NCBI GenBank assembly: GCA_963691705.1
Contig: OY829539.1
Coordinates: forward strand, 50,318,327 to 50,382,326
From: Viola odorata
Taxonomy: Eukaryota > Streptophyta > Magnoliopsida > Malpighiales > Violaceae
Direction: 5' to 3'
Length of the DNA: 64,000 nt
Position numbers and translations under genes: made by a program. The notes beneath the pieces were generated by a model, which did not search any database, was not told where the DNA came from, and saw only the letters and a list, made by a program, of their open reading frames with translations. Each line of letters opens with the position of its first letter. The stretch's first letter is position 1. Positions 22,248 to 35,160 of the stretch are shown here, one piece after another.

Positions 22248-22561
22248 CCAAAACTCAAACTTGAAATTTCTAATTAAATTAGAATAAATATTTATTAGTT
22301 GATCTACGTGCTTGTGAAGGAGTATTATTATCTATTGACAAATGAAAATAATAAAAAATATACATAGATGCTTAAAGAAAAGGTATTATGGGAATAAGTA
22401 AAGTAAAAAAAAAAAGTAATTATTATTTGGTTGGAGTCATAAAAAAGAGAGTGTGCATAAATGCATGTAAAAGCTATGGAATAAAGACGAGTAAATAAAT
22501 TAGAGATACATAAGACGCAAATAAACTCCGTGAAGATGTTAGAGTAAATAAAACAAATCTA
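22248..22561. other. AT-rich spacer right of the pararetrovirus block
   Basis: No gene or bounded repeat was recognised between the TA run and the MITE at 22562. Confidence 0.5.
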
Positions 22562-22818
22562 CTCCCTCTGCTCCGAAATGTATAACTTCCTCGCATCCCA
22601 ATATTCAGTAGGAAACGCATATCGAGGAGGTCGGATGAGGCACTATTTGACCCCAAAAAATTTCGTACTTTTTTTCAAACGTATGTTAATTAACGTACTT
22701 CTGAGAAAAAATTCGAGGCAAAATTGTTTCAAATAGTGACTGTTCCGGCCGTCTTAAGATAAGTTCCAAAACAGTAAAAGAAAATGCTAAAACGTCATAC
22801 ATTTCGGACCGGAGGGAG
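22562..22818. mobile_element. Stowaway-like MITE (complete)
   Basis: Termini CTCCCTCTGCTCCGAAATGT and ACATTTCGGACCGGAGGGAG are inverted with few mismatches and are flanked by TA on both sides (22560-22561 and 22819-22820), the Tc1/mariner-type target duplication. At 257 bp it is non-coding. The interior is about 85-90% similar by eye to the element at 59908. Confidence 0.88.
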
Positions 22819-22820
22819 TA

Positions 22821-24096
22821 TTATAGGATTGATGAGAGGATACGCTAATCAGTAATCATCATATGCAAATTTAAATAATTATGATAGAATATTTTACTTA
22901 GGAGTGTCTCTACTAGTACCTCTATTATCAGAAAGCTAACCAATAAACTACACAATATAATTATATATTTAAAGTTGTAAAAATATGTTTCAAGTAAAAA
23001 AGAATACAAAAAATATTTTTAACAAAATTTTAATTAAGATGTAGAAGAATAGTAACAATAAATATAATTACTAAAGGGTGGTATTATTCTTACACCCTAA
23101 ATTATTACTCTCACACTCTTAATTTAAGATTTTACTATACTACCCATTTTCATCTTTTAGTTATATTTTATAGCTAATATAAATTGGGATACTTAAACGG
23201 AAAAAAAATTATAGTACCTATTAATAAAAATTTCAGACCAAAAAGAATATTAATAAGTTTTGAAAAAGAAAAAAACAAAATTAAAAATTGTTGCTTATAA
23301 AAACATTTAAAAATTATTTTAAACGTCCTATATACAATAATTTTGTAATGTTTCGATTAAATAAAAATCATTGTGATGCTAATAGAAAAACAAGGAAGAA
23401 CACGATTGCTAAGTTAAGTAGATATGAAGCCGCCCAAAGTGAGAGATTTCAATTATTTTTCTTTTTTTTCAATTAGTTTTTATTAATTAGTACTATATTT
23501 CTTTAAAATGTATATTTTTTATAAAAGATAGCTAAAGTGATGAGTTGTATAATAAAATCCTAAACTAAAGATGTAAAGTAACAACTTCAGTGTGAGAATA
23601 ACACCAAAAATATCCGATTCAAATTCGTTCAAAATGATCATAAATGATTTGGTCACTCAATAATGTGGTTTGCAAAGAAAATAATTATAAAAAATGGTGT
23701 GGTTTGAACTTATTTCCAGAAATCAATTGATTGCTTTAGGCCCATGAGGCCCGTTTCGGTCCAGTGAGGCCCATTTAGAGCTCGAGTTTCTTTTTCTTTG
23801 CTTCGTCAAAACTTCTTCAGGAAAAGAAGCTTCTTGGCATAAGGAAGTAGAGCACTGAGGATTGAGCTGCAATATTAATTCTCCCTGAGTTGAGGTCGGG
23901 TTAACCTTTTTATTGCTTCCTTTGACGTCCAAGTTTCTTTTTTCTTTCTTTCTGAGATTCTGCATTTTTCCCCTTATTCCTGCAATGCTCGATAGATGTT
24001 TGTATAAATGCTTGATAGAATCCTGCCGACAAATTATGCCAATTTGATTTGATTTTAGTAAATTTTGAATCTTTCTATAGGAAATCTTTGATATCC
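22821..24096. other. AT-rich spacer and 5' region of the DUF3128 gene
   Basis: From 22821 to about 23700 there is no gene. From about 23700 the composition changes. A possible 5' UTR intron acceptor (CTATAG, ending 24080) lies just before the start codon at 24097, so an untranslated first exon around 23750-23960 is plausible but unproven. Confidence 0.4.
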
Positions 24097-25991
24097 ATGG
24101 ATCCAGAAAAAGAGGCCCCATCTCCTAAGAGACGCTTCACCTGTACCACTTGCTTTGATGCTCTTTGGTTCTGCTATTGTACGCTGCCTTCTTCATTTCT
24201 TTTGTTCCCCCAAAATCATAACTTTATTTGTTGAGTTCACTTATTGGGTTCCTCTTCTTTGCTATCTCTTGCATTTATATTTGGGCATTAGATAATCAAA
24301 ACTGATTAGGGGTGTTATTACTGGTGTCTTGGCGTGTCAGCTCCAATGCATCAGCTGCAACAGTATTACAGGCTTGGTGTTCTTGATAACTGTTACGGGA
24401 AATGGGGTGCTTTAATGGACTGTTTGGCTCTCAAGACTAAAAGTTCTTCCCAAGTGCAGGTTAGTCAATGAGACTGTATAGTTCTTTGTTTTGTTCTTCT
24501 TTCCAATTTCCATGCATAGATAGAATGGAGGCTTTCTTGAGCAATATATTCTTAATCTGTTTCCCTTTAATACTACTTGTCTGCTTCCACACCCAAGTTG
24601 CGTTACTAAATGCTATCGAGTCTTGTTCTTGTAGTTTATGACTTTATGCGAGTTAGAGGAGAAATTGCCATTTGGTTTGAGAAAGTAAAATCTACTATTT
24701 TGGAGTTTTGGACCTACTTGATGTTTTTCTTGTAGAAAATCACACCTTGAGCTCATTCTGAAGGTCCAAGAGTTTTGTTGAACAATGGAAATGAACGTCG
24801 AATTGTTTTGTGATCCTGCCATACTATATTCTCGCTAAGATACCCGAGTTTTCAAAAATTCTTGACTGCAGAAGTATGTAAAATTGATTATTCATTGCAA
24901 TTTTGCTTAAGTATGCCATTTACATCACTTGTTCTCCAAAGCCACAGATCTTATACAAATTACTACTATTTTTACAGGTTCTAAATTGAAAATAAAACCC
25001 TCAGCTGTAAAGTTTGGTCATTAGTTGAGTCTCGAAGTTAGATGAAGTAGCTGAGTTAGATATTAGCCTCTCTGTTGGATGGTTGGCACCTAATTGATGT
25101 ACGTTAAAGCAGAGCTAGGCTGGTACGATCATGCACAACTTTCCCAGGGATACAATTTTGTGAAGAGTGTTCGTTTTTGAATTACTAAATGATGATGATG
25201 CTAACACAAAATTTTGATTCAAGGCGGATTTGAATGTATGAGGCTGATCCATGTAGTAACTTGAATTACTTGCGACTAAAGTTTAGTTAGTTCAGTAGCA
25301 TGATACAATATGAATGGAGCTCTTTCTTTGGAATTGCCGTGTACATGGGCTGTGGATCAATACAGCGCAATTTATTGTGCGATTGTTTGATATTACCACG
25401 TCACTTGGACGAGTATTGAGGGAACTTATTCTCAACCAACTGTGACGCCTTGGGCTGTGTTTCACTTGGTTGTGGAAACTTTGGTACTATCTAAACTGTT
25501 CGCCTCCTTTTGGTCATTCCCCAAAACAAGGATTGGGTTGATTTAATGATTTTTGTGCCAGCATAAGAGCAATTGACCAGAATGGCATGCATGTATGGTA
25601 GCTAGAGCTTAATGTAGGGTAAGAAAACTTCAATTCTGTCCTCCTCCCGGAATTTTTACTTTTAAAACATGGCCCAGCAAATTTTGTACATTACTGTTAG
25701 GATAAAACAGAGTCCATAAGCTTACAAAATTTCTTGTGTTTGTCGAGCTTTGTTTTGAATCCTTTATGTGTATGGCTGATCTTTTTTCTTCAAGCAAGTA
25801 TATAGATTACACAACTCTGTTTCTTATTCTGGTGTCCATAAAAGTGACTGGCTATAATACTGGACACTGAAATGCAGGAGATTTTAGATGCCCATGAGAA
25901 AGCTAAGATCCACATCTGGACTTTTCGGACACCAGAAGAAGCGTCATCAAATTGGCAAGAAATGTATGGACACTTAGATGAAGAGGAGTGA
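24097..25991 (+). CDS. DUF3128 / Emi1-like small cysteine-rich protein
   Basis: Three exons (24097-24178, 24341-24459 and 25878-25991) encode 104 residues. The N-terminus RRFTCTTCFDALWFCY has a CxxC and a further Cys. Then come SPMHQLQQYYRLGVLDNC, GKWGALMDC, and a C-terminal HIWTFRTPEEA and WQEMYGHLDEEE. This is the layout of the DUF3128 family (yeast Emi1-like), present as single-copy genes in plants, with paired cysteines reminiscent of CX9C-type mitochondrial intermembrane proteins. The biochemical function in plants is not settled. Intron 2 is 1418 bp. All junctions are GT-AG and keep frame. Confidence 0.88.
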
Positions 25992-26704
25992 GGATACAAC
26001 CACAATGTGTATTGACTCCTTTAGAAGGGGCGTGTTGTTTTTCGCTAGGTTAAATTGTCCTACTATTACAAAATAAGAGTAGGATTTATAGTGGTTTACG
26101 GAGTGAGTCAGAACGAGCCATTGATGCTTTAAAAGCAAGTTAGGGACTCTACGTTTTTCTTTACATTATCCACACAATTCTAATAAATCTCTTTAAAAAT
26201 CAAAATCAAAATCAAAATTCAAAAATAAGCAGTAATTATTTATGAAGATTTTCCATTTAAATATTCTCATTTAAAAACCAAATGATTATTTATTTAAAAA
26301 CTATTTTTAAAAAAAAAGAGATTATTTTGTTACTAAAATTAAACCAAAGATATTAATCCTCTAGGGGAAAAAAGAGGAGCAAAGATAACTTTTTTTCATG
26401 ATAAAAAAGAAAAGAAAATATTTGTTTTTATTTGGTTAATTAAGGGAGGATCTCTCCCATTGAAACTACTGAAATCGCAATAAATATTTGTAACTTCAAT
26501 ATTGTCATATACCTAAAACAAATCTTTTCTCCATCACACTGTTATCATAATAATAATCATAAAACTCAAGAAATAAAAAAGATAATAAGCCAGGAAAAGT
26601 GCTTCATCACTTCACAATTTTACATGGCGCCTTTTCCTAATCACAGCTAGTTCAAAGAGCAGAAAGTTTTTTTGGCTTTCTATCTCATCTCTTTGTATTT
26701 TTGC
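25992..26704. other. Spacer and promoter region of the AHL gene
   Basis: This is 3' UTR of the DUF3128 gene followed by AT-rich sequence. No further gene was recognised. No single convincing TATA box could be chosen. Confidence 0.45.
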
Positions 26705-28917
26705 ATGGAAGAAGAGATCAAAAACAGCACAGATTCTGATATTCATCAGTCTCCTGCTGCAATGTCAAAAGAAGAAGACTTTATTATGGCAGAGGAAGGG
26801 GGTGGTGACCAGGTGGTGGAGGTGGCGGTGGAGCATGATCAGGATGCAAGTGGTGGTAATGGTGCATTAGAGCCAGATGGCTTTCTTGATGGTGCAGTGG
26901 TTGGCTGTGGAGGGTCGGGATCAGGATCAGGATCAGGATCAACAAGTTTTGAAGTGATTGTGAAAAGGAAGAGAGGCAGGCCTAGGAAATGTTATGATGA
27001 TCATGAGGTAGCAATAGATATGGTTCCTCCTCCCTTGTTGCCTTCACTTTCAGGGAGCTCCGAGAAACGGGGCAGAGGACGCCCTCGTGGTACTGGTAAA
27101 CTGCAGCTCTTGGCTTCCCTTGGTGAGTTCTCATTCATTCAATTATTTTTATGCCGCAGTTTCTGTTAATATGTTTGATATTGAAAGAAAAAAGGTAGGG
27201 TTTGGTCATGTGAACGAATTTGTCTTCTTTTTTGTGGTAGATGGGAATGTAAGTAAGCGTACTCGAATATAAGACCTATCCTTCCTTGCTTTGAAGAGAG
27301 TACCACTAAGCGTAATGCCTTAATCTTGTGCTTTGGTCATATTGCTCACCAAAGATTTGTGGTTATTACTTGAAGGGGAAGGGAACATTATTGATCCCCA
27401 AGTTCGTATTTGTGTTCTGATGAGAACTTCTTATGACGCATACTAGAATGAAGAAAAAACGACCTTAATGCTCTAATAGAGCTTGATTTGTAGCTAGTGA
27501 ATGCAGTTGTACAAATATGTCATAGAATTCATGTGAGTGGCTGTCTAGAAATTTGTGTTCTGACATCTTAAAAATTCGCTTGAAGGTGGATGTGCCGCAG
27601 AAACAGCCGGAGGAAGCTTAATCCCTTATGTAGTAGCTGTACACACAGGAGAGGTACTATCAGATATGTAGAAAGAAATTTTGATATAATTTGTTTTGTC
27701 TTCTATTATTTGCCATTCCTTTTTATCTTTTATTTTTCTTTCACTTGCAGGATGTTGTTGGTAAGATATTATCATTTGCAGAAAGAGGTCCTCAAGCAGT
27801 TTATATTCTTTCTGCTTCTGGTGTTATCTCCAGTGTTATCATACGACAGCCTAGTTCTGGTAGTGGAGCTTTGAGATACGATGTATGATCTCATTCCAGA
27901 TGAAATCTGATTTGCATCTATGTTGTTTGTACTTGGAAAAGAGTTTTAACTCCTTCGTTGACCTTTTTGGACAGGGCCACTTTGAAATTCTCTCTCTATC
28001 CGGGTCATTTGTGTACGGTGAAACTCGTGGGCCAAATAAAAATGGGATGTTAAGTGTTTCGCTAGCTAACTCTGATGGCCGAGTTTTTGGTGGTGGTGTT
28101 GCAGGCCATTTAATAGCAGCCGGTCCTATTCAAGTAGGTTCTCTTTATTGGAATAGCTAGGGTTCGAATAGCATTCGTTTTCATTGTTTCTCGTAATCTA
28201 ATTCTGCTCCGGTTGGAGCTTGACATTGCATATTGGCAACTGAAGCGAAATGTCAATACTGAAGTAGAAAGTATCCCAAAAAAAATCTGGGAAAGTACTG
28301 AAATTTGCTGCATGCCAATTGTAATCCATCTGCTTTGTTTTCTGTTTCAAAAAAAATATATCTATCTTGAGAACTTCCTTAACCACACTTCTGAATTACT
28401 TGGCTTCAACACATTAGGGTATTGTTTCCTCTGCTGCTTTGAGTTTCTTTCTGGCATGAGATAATCATGTTCTTTCCCTCTCTTCCTTCTATTGTTCGGT
28501 TCTAAAGACGTTGAAAACGAACTGCAATGCCCTTTAACTTATCAGGTCGTGCTATTCGGAATCTCACTTTTTGCCTTGTTTATATTTAATCAGCTCATTG
28601 TTGCCAGTTTCAAGCAAAGTGTGAGTAGGGAACTCAAAAGGAGGCAAACAATTGAATCTTCTACGGTAGCCAGCGTACTTGCCAAAGCAAATATCGCAAG
28701 AATGCCTGATATCATAGAGAATGAAGAGAATTGCACTACACCAACATCTGCACTTCTAGAACCGGCGAATGGAGGAGCAGGTAAAACAGTTACTACTAAC
28801 CAGAAAGTGACTCTTCATTATGAAAACGACGGCAATGAAAATTCCTTACAGCAGCAGCCCACACCAGACCAAGGAGTATCTGCAGAAATCAGTAATATTG
28901 ATGTACCCCAGATATGA
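26705..28917 (+). CDS. AT-hook motif nuclear-localized (AHL) protein
   Basis: Five exons (26705-27122, 27586-27653, 27751-27882, 27975-28133 and 28594-28917) encode 366 residues. There are two AT-hooks: KRKRGRPRK (about 87-95) and RGRGRPRGTGK (about 122-132). They are followed by a PPC/DUF296 domain (about 140-265; AGGSLIPYVVAVHTGEDV, ISSVIIRQPSSGSG, HFEILSLSGSF). Such proteins bind the minor groove of AT-rich DNA and oligomerise through the PPC domain to modulate chromatin and growth, flowering or defence genes. Two hooks plus an intron-rich gene fit the clade-B AHLs. I chose the acceptor at 28593 because it gives GPIQ-LIVASFKQ, the conserved PPC end; the earlier AG at 28544-28545 would add about 16 hydrophobic residues. 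A serine/glycine run (GSGSGSGSGS) precedes hook 1. Confidence 0.93.
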
Positions 28918-29096
28918 ATGCCACAAGATTCTTAAAATCGGTTCTTTATTGTTCTTCTTGTAGTACTGTCTCCTAATAGATTAGACTCTTGGTTTTGAAC
29001 TTAAAGTATATATATCTGCTGAATATCTAAAATCTGTTGACATTGTCACCAACGGTATCAGCTGATGACGGCTAGAGTTTCATATCTTTGGTATGT

Positions 29097-32000
29097 TCAT
29101 ACATCAGCGAATAACCGATAGGTTTTCGCGTCGAGAGATATTGACCTAACTGCTGCAATAGCTCCTATAACCCCTAATATTGAGAAAACAACTGCAATGA
29201 TCATATTTAGCCAGAAAATGGGACTCCTCTTGGATGGCTTAAATGTTAAGTTGTAGAAAACAACAGGCAACACAAAGTCCAGAGGCATGAACCCAAAAGC
29301 TCCAATCAGTGAGTTGATATCTCCAAAGAATGGAAGCATTGCTGATATTATAGTTGCCGTGATCACAGACAAAGACCTGGCAACTAGTCGCGGCAAAACA
29401 TTACGAGCAGAGAATTCTTTTCTCGTTGGGTCACCGAAGGTTCGCTCGAGCACCTCATTCGTAGGCTGCAAGTAAACCTGCAACAAGACACACCATGTTG
29501 TTCAGTCATCACAAAACTTTTATTTGAAGTAAGAGACAAAAAGAAGATGTTACAGAAAGCAGATGTTCGTACCACAGCAACTGCTGATAATTGAAGAATG
29601 GTAAAGATGTTGGTCATCATGAAGAACCATTTCGGCACCAAAGGGTGGCCATTATCAATGAAATTGGTAAGGATTAGCCCTTCAGATTGGTTTCCAAATG
29701 CCCAATAGCCAGAGACGGCGACACTGAAGAATGTCACTGCCAGGACAGAGTAGCATACACATAGTCCTTTGAACATCTTCCCCTTAACAGGAGGTGCTAT
29801 TGTTGCCTGTAAGCCAAAAAAAAAGAAAGATTTCTTGCTTTATAAGGTAAACTTGTAAGACCCATCTAACTATTGCATTCAAGATTCAAGAATTGAACAT
29901 TTCTATACCTGAATTTCTGGGATGATGCCATTTCCATATGTTGTGGCAATGATGGCTATGGCATTAAAGATTCCGAACAGACGATCTTGAGAGTCCCCTT
30001 TTAGAGAATAGTCTTTTGATTCCTTGGACGTATTCCCTGTAACATTGACAGGAGGATAAACCAATGAGCTTGTAGTTCAGTGGCGCTTCCAAAATGTTAG
30101 ATCTCAGGTTTGAGTCATCTCGTCGGAGAATTTAAAACTATGATATGGCGTACCGATATTGATGCTTACTTACCGATGTGAATGGAACCAGCAGTTGCAC
30201 AAGCACTGTAAGCCAGGCACAGAGCCAAGGATACCAAGTTGATGTGCCTCAAGGAGTGGAAAGATGGGATTTGAGCTAATATCAACATTAGGCATCCAAA
30301 TATGGTTACAAATTCATATAGCTTCATGCTGCCATTTGGGTTAAAAAGCAAGTAAATTGCCTGTAAAAAGAAAATAATGAAGAAAAAAAATTAAAAATTC
30401 TGTTTTTTTAAAGGTTTTTCACTAAATGTACAAGAATATATAAAATTTTGTTAAATTAGCATAGTTTTGTGTGCCACCCACCTTCATGCATTGCCCTCCA
30501 AGAAGAGTACAAGCAACAACAGCACCATAACACACCATGAACTGAATTGGACCTACATAATACTTTCCCCATTGTGGCCCTGAAAAAAACCAGCAATTTG
30601 GATTAGAATAATTAACACTTTTTTTTTTCATTTTAAATTAGAAAAATATTTACCAACGAGCTTATAATTTAATAATATTTCCTACCAATAAGGATAAAAA
30701 AGTTTGAAATTTGAATTTTCTTATCTTCATTCTTATTTCTGATATAAAAAAATAGAAAAATATTGGCATTTTTTCTTGCCCTAATTTGGGCATTTGTTTA
30801 TCTTTCCAATCCAATAATGGAATTGGACCCCTTTCATTGATGCTACTGACTAAACGTAATAACACTCTTCCACCCATATCTCTCAAGAGTCAACAAAAAC
30901 GTGGGAAAAAGGTTGAAAAGAATTTTTTCTTTCTTTCAAAAACGGACCATGGAAGTAAGATTCAAATCCGAATCTATCTGCGGACAAACCAACAAACTAT
31001 ACATATTCATCATATAGAAAAAATAAATCGAGTAAAGAACCAAACAAAATTAAATCATTTATAATACTATTATATTTACATATTTTGTTATTTAAATTAT
31101 TTTATATTATATTCTCGCTCGTTGTTGTAGTATAAATATAAGTATAATTTTCAATAAATACAAATTTCTATTTATTGATGAAGACACTTAATCCTAGTTA
31201 ATTACAAGCTGTGGTACACTCGGACCTACTCCCTTGAATTTTGGAATTTGAGGGCTTTTCCTATATAACTTGGCTCCAAATAAAAATCATACACGTATTA
31301 ATTTCGACAAGCTAACATTTTGGAACGACGGTTGAAGAAGATGGCCGACAGAAATGGACTGTTATGGTACTGGCCGGTTATTGTATAGCCATAGCCTACA
31401 GGTATGCTAGTCAATAACGGCACCTCAGTTGAAGAAGACGACAATGCGCACTACTACTACTTTCCTAAAAGACGGCAACTTAAAAACATGGATATTCGAT
31501 AATTATTTCTTTCATACCTAAATAGATCGTCGTCAACTACTCGATAATCTTTCACCGAAAGCAAAAAGCTATTCAATAATAAAAGTTTGATAAGTTTCTT
31601 ACCATCACTCAACTACAACCACGGTAGATATCAAACTACTCAATATAATTAATTTGATTTTTTTATAACAAAAAGGAGGGATATACCTAAGATTTGGTTA
31701 GCCATGTCTCTGAAGCGTAGCTGGCGATGACCCATTTGGGCATGGTGCTCAAGGACCCGAGATAAGAGATTGTAGGAGTAGAAAGTGACGAAAGCGCCAA
31801 TTAGGAGACAAGAAATGCCGCCTCCCCATCCCAAGAACTTGAAAGCATATGGAAGACTCAGCAGTGGAGGTGCGACTATGGATGTGGTTAAGTGGTACCC
31901 ACAATGCACCCATGATCCTGCATTTCCATCAAATAATTATAGTATTAATATTAATATGCAATTAGTCAGCAAGCATATGTTGACCAGAGATATGTATTAT

Positions 32001-32282
32001 TGCCCCAAAACTTTACTTATTTATATGATCCAACGGTGAAAAATACGAATCGGAATTGTATGTATTATTGAAAAAATGACTACAAGTAAGAGAAGTAAAT
32101 AAAAAAACACAACCAGAGATATTATAATAGTATGTATTAAACAATGAATCAATTACTGCTAATTAATTACCTTTAGATTTGAGTACAAAAAGAGCACCAG
32201 CATCAAGTTGATCACTCTGATCAGCTCCATGTCTTGAAACCTTGGCATCGTTCTCATTTTCTGCTACTGTTACAGTACCCAT
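29097..32282 (-). CDS. GAT1: GABA transporter 1-like amino-acid permease
   Basis: Seven exons on the minus strand, in order: 32171-32282, 31687-31917, 30482-30579, 30174-30360, 29909-30036, 29573-29806 and 29097-29477. The product is 456 residues. A hydrophilic N-terminus (MGTVTVAENEND) is followed by about ten or eleven membrane segments of the amino-acid/auxin permease family (LSLPYAFKFLGWGGG, YNLLSRVLEHHAQMGHRQLR, FMVCYGAVVACTLLGGQCMK, GNGIIPEIQATIAPPVKGKM, VSGYWAFGNQ). The pattern matches plasma-membrane, proton-coupled GAT1-type carriers of GABA and related compounds. All junctions are GT-AG and phases agree. It converges with the AHL gene, with only 179 bp between the two stop codons, so their 3' ends probably overlap. 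Substrate is inferred from family. Confidence 0.9.
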
Positions 32283-33475
32283 CAAATATCATCAGTGTTT
32301 TTTCCCAGAATATATAAACACAGTACTATCACCAAACCTAGCCAAAAGACTAGCTAAAAGACTATAGAAAAGAGAGAGAGAGAGATGTTAGTCTACCCAA
32401 CTCTTTTATTTTTGAAGAATTAGAATCCAGAACGCCAAAACATGATCCTATATATAAGGCTATGTGTGGAAATTAAATCATTGAATATGCATATGTATGT
32501 TCCACGTGGAAATTAGCCACCTGGAGGTCTAAATCTCAAGCTACTGTATCATTACCAATAATACCTGGAGTACTAAAAGTTATAGTAACCATGATGATGA
32601 GATTATCTTAAAATAAGTTATTACATTAGATTAAAAGAGTATATGATCTTGGTCAAACAATATATGAATGGTAGTTTGCCACATATAGCAATCCAAATGG
32701 AATCTGGAACTCACCAATCAACATTGAATGGCAATTTATAGGAGTGGGACATGCATCCATGGGGTGCACATTTCACCATTAATCGAAATTGGAAAAATAA
32801 CAATAAGAATAAAAGAGCTTAGAAAAGCGGATCATTGAAGAAATGGGCGAGTATTAAAATTCTTCATATACTCAATAAATCTTTTTCCAAATATATCAAC
32901 CACTGAAAAAAGGTGAGAGAAGCTCAATATGCTCTTCTAATTATGAGCCACGTGACATTAAATTAATTAATAAACACACTAAACTTTCTATCACATTCTT
33001 TTTAGCGGAAGTTTGTCATACACACAATTGATTCAATCATTTCTTTTTAAAGCTACCGTTTTAATACTTAAAAACGCAACTACAATTAACATTGTTTTTT
33101 ATTCTAAGACATTAACATTTTAATAAATAAATAAATAAACAATTTTTAGTACAATTGCAATCACCTCTTATCATCATGCAATGGGGGTGTGCTAATGGGC
33201 CGTCAGAGATGTGGGCCTAATGAAACTACCCAAACTTTCCCCAAAACTAAATTTTAGAAGCTTCGGCGCATTGGGTGCCTAAAAGCCCAACGAAGATAGT
33301 AACAACAAGCAAGCGGAAGACTGCCAGGGCCCAGGATGACCTCAACACCTGGTAACGACGACGTTGACAATGATGACGAATGTTGTTAGCGAAGCGCGGT
33401 GATTGGAAGCAACTTCCGATGTTGACTGGACTTCTGCTTCATCTGCCTCAGGTCTGTAACTCCGGTTACTCATTT
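32283..33475. other. Upstream region of the GAT1-like gene
   Basis: No gene was recognised. The first few hundred bases (32283-32700) should hold the minus-strand promoter; a GA-rich run lies at 32371-32384. From about 33180 the sequence is less AT-rich and leads into the inverted repeat. Confidence 0.4.
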
Positions 33476-33614
33476 GCTTTTCATTTTCATTTCCTTTGCG
33501 AGTCAGATCGATTTGATTTATCTGGTTTTGATTGAATTAGGAGTTACTCCTAATTCAATCAAAACCAGATAAATCAAATCGATCTGACTCGCAAAGGAAA
33601 TGAAAATGAAAAGC
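33476..33614. repeat. Perfect 69-bp inverted repeat with 1-nt spacer
   Basis: The left arm 33476-33544 is the exact reverse complement of 33546-33614, centred on the T at 33545. An imperfect extension continues about 10 bp outward on both sides. Such a tight palindrome forms a long hairpin or cruciform and could also be an assembly fold-back artefact. Confidence 0.95.
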
Positions 33615-33929
33615 GAATAGTCAGTAACTTGCAATAGGAAAACCTTCATTTCTTAGGCTGGAGGAATGGCATTATAGTGGTATGGGAAGTGCACCACTTT
33701 CTCTAATGCTGCTGCTCTCTTTGTTTTCACAGATTGATTTTCTGTTTCACTGTCACCACCAAGTTAAGTCTGGTATTGGGTGCTTTGAGCTCGAAACTGT
33801 GGCGTTGGAATCTGATAACTGGGGATTGGAACATCTTTGTGTTTTTGGTGGGTTTGACTGTGATGTTGTACCAAAAGGTGGAAATGTAACCGCTGTAATC
33901 TGAGGGTCTTATTCGCATTTCAGGAATCA

Positions 33930-35160
33930 TCAGCTGGGATACTCTGTCATTGGGGTCAAAAGCCGCCCGGCAATAGACAGGTCTTTAAGGAAGGCGTTGC
34001 AAACCTCAGAGGAGGAACACCTTGCTGAGAAGAAGGAAAAAGATTTGGGGAAATGGGAAAAACATTAGTGGTTAGATTTTTTTATGAAATGGTGGATGTG
34101 ATTGGTGCATTTGGATCTGGTTATCAACCGCCGTCTGCAGGAAGAGCTGTCTGATTATTTTCTAAGTAAAGAGAAAGGAAGGATAGAAAGTTCGGTGGCA
34201 GTAACTCAGGTCCTGGCCACACACAGGGTGCATAATATTGTGCCCAGGTTGTTTTGATGTTGCACTGGTTTGCTACCATCTCAATATATTTCTCTCTAGT
34301 CGGAGGGGCTTGTATTTTTAGAAGCAGTAGATGTGGAGGATAGTGATAGCAGAGACCATGTGTTTACTGGCGCTCTCACTAATGTAATCATGGAAGTTGG
34401 TCGTGAAAATGTTCTTCAGATAATCTCACATCAGAACACTGCTTTTAGCTCTCTGAATCCTATATATTTTTAAGGTTCCCTAACATATATTGCTCTTCCT
34501 GCACTTTGTGTTATGTTTTCACGTTGATCGAAGAAATAACTAATTCTGAAACTGGCAAAACCTGTTATCCTGTGCACTTAGGCAATGCATGGTAGAGTTT
34601 CAGCATACTTCACATGTTTTCAGTTAACAGAGAGAGGAGTCTACCGCTGCCAAGTTTGCGCCTTCCTATGGCGTTCTCAAAAGGATCTTGGAGCTTTAGG
34701 CAAGTGCTTGCTGTCATTATCAGTGGAGAATGGAAGCAATAGAAGCTTATTATTGTAGAGGATGTTTTTCAGCATTGAATCTTCCACCTTTGGGACTGAT
34801 ATTTGGAGCAAGGTTCATTTGCTGTTGCAGTTTGAGATATTGCTTGCCACCCTCAAGATGGAGAGATCTGTTCTTGGTGCTGTTCATGCCTGGTGGATTC
34901 AAATTCTTGAAGCGTTCAGGTTAGAGTAGATTGATCACAGCATATTGAATCAGTTGGAAGGACCGATTGAGACCAGATGGGATGCACTCTTTCCCCTGCT
35001 CCCCCGCTGCAGGCTATATATGTACCCTAGGTATATAGGGGGAGGTCAAGCTAAGGATATATCTGTAATGTGGGGTTGGAAAGCTAAGCTACTCCAGAAA
35101 GATGAGGGTGAAAGCACTGCGAGGTGTGTTCTCTGGGAAGAGCTTAGCTCATATTGGTGA
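33930..35160 (+). pseudogene. Decayed hAT-type transposase-like sequence
   Basis: The best segment, 34300-34472, translates to SEGLVFLEAVDVEDSDSR...NVIMEVGRENVLQII. This resembles the DUF659 region of BED/hAT transposases (pattern G-x-V-F-L-x-S-V-D, then E-V-G-x-x-N-V-x-Q-V). Further right, frame-shifted pieces such as VLKRILEL and WSKVHLLLQFEILLATL fit the same family only weakly. There are several internal stops and frame changes, and no terminal repeats were found. An alternative is an unrelated gene with undetected introns; I could not assign the 33720-34080 part. Confidence 0.35.

Noticed and set aside
23723..24121. 132-codon minus-strand frame upstream of the DUF3128 gene
   Set aside because: It overlaps the 5' region and first codons of the plus-strand gene and has no recognisable features.
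28545..28917. Alternative AHL last exon starting after the AG at 28544-28545
   Set aside because: It inserts a hydrophobic stretch in the PPC domain; the AG at 28592-28593 restores the conserved PPC end.
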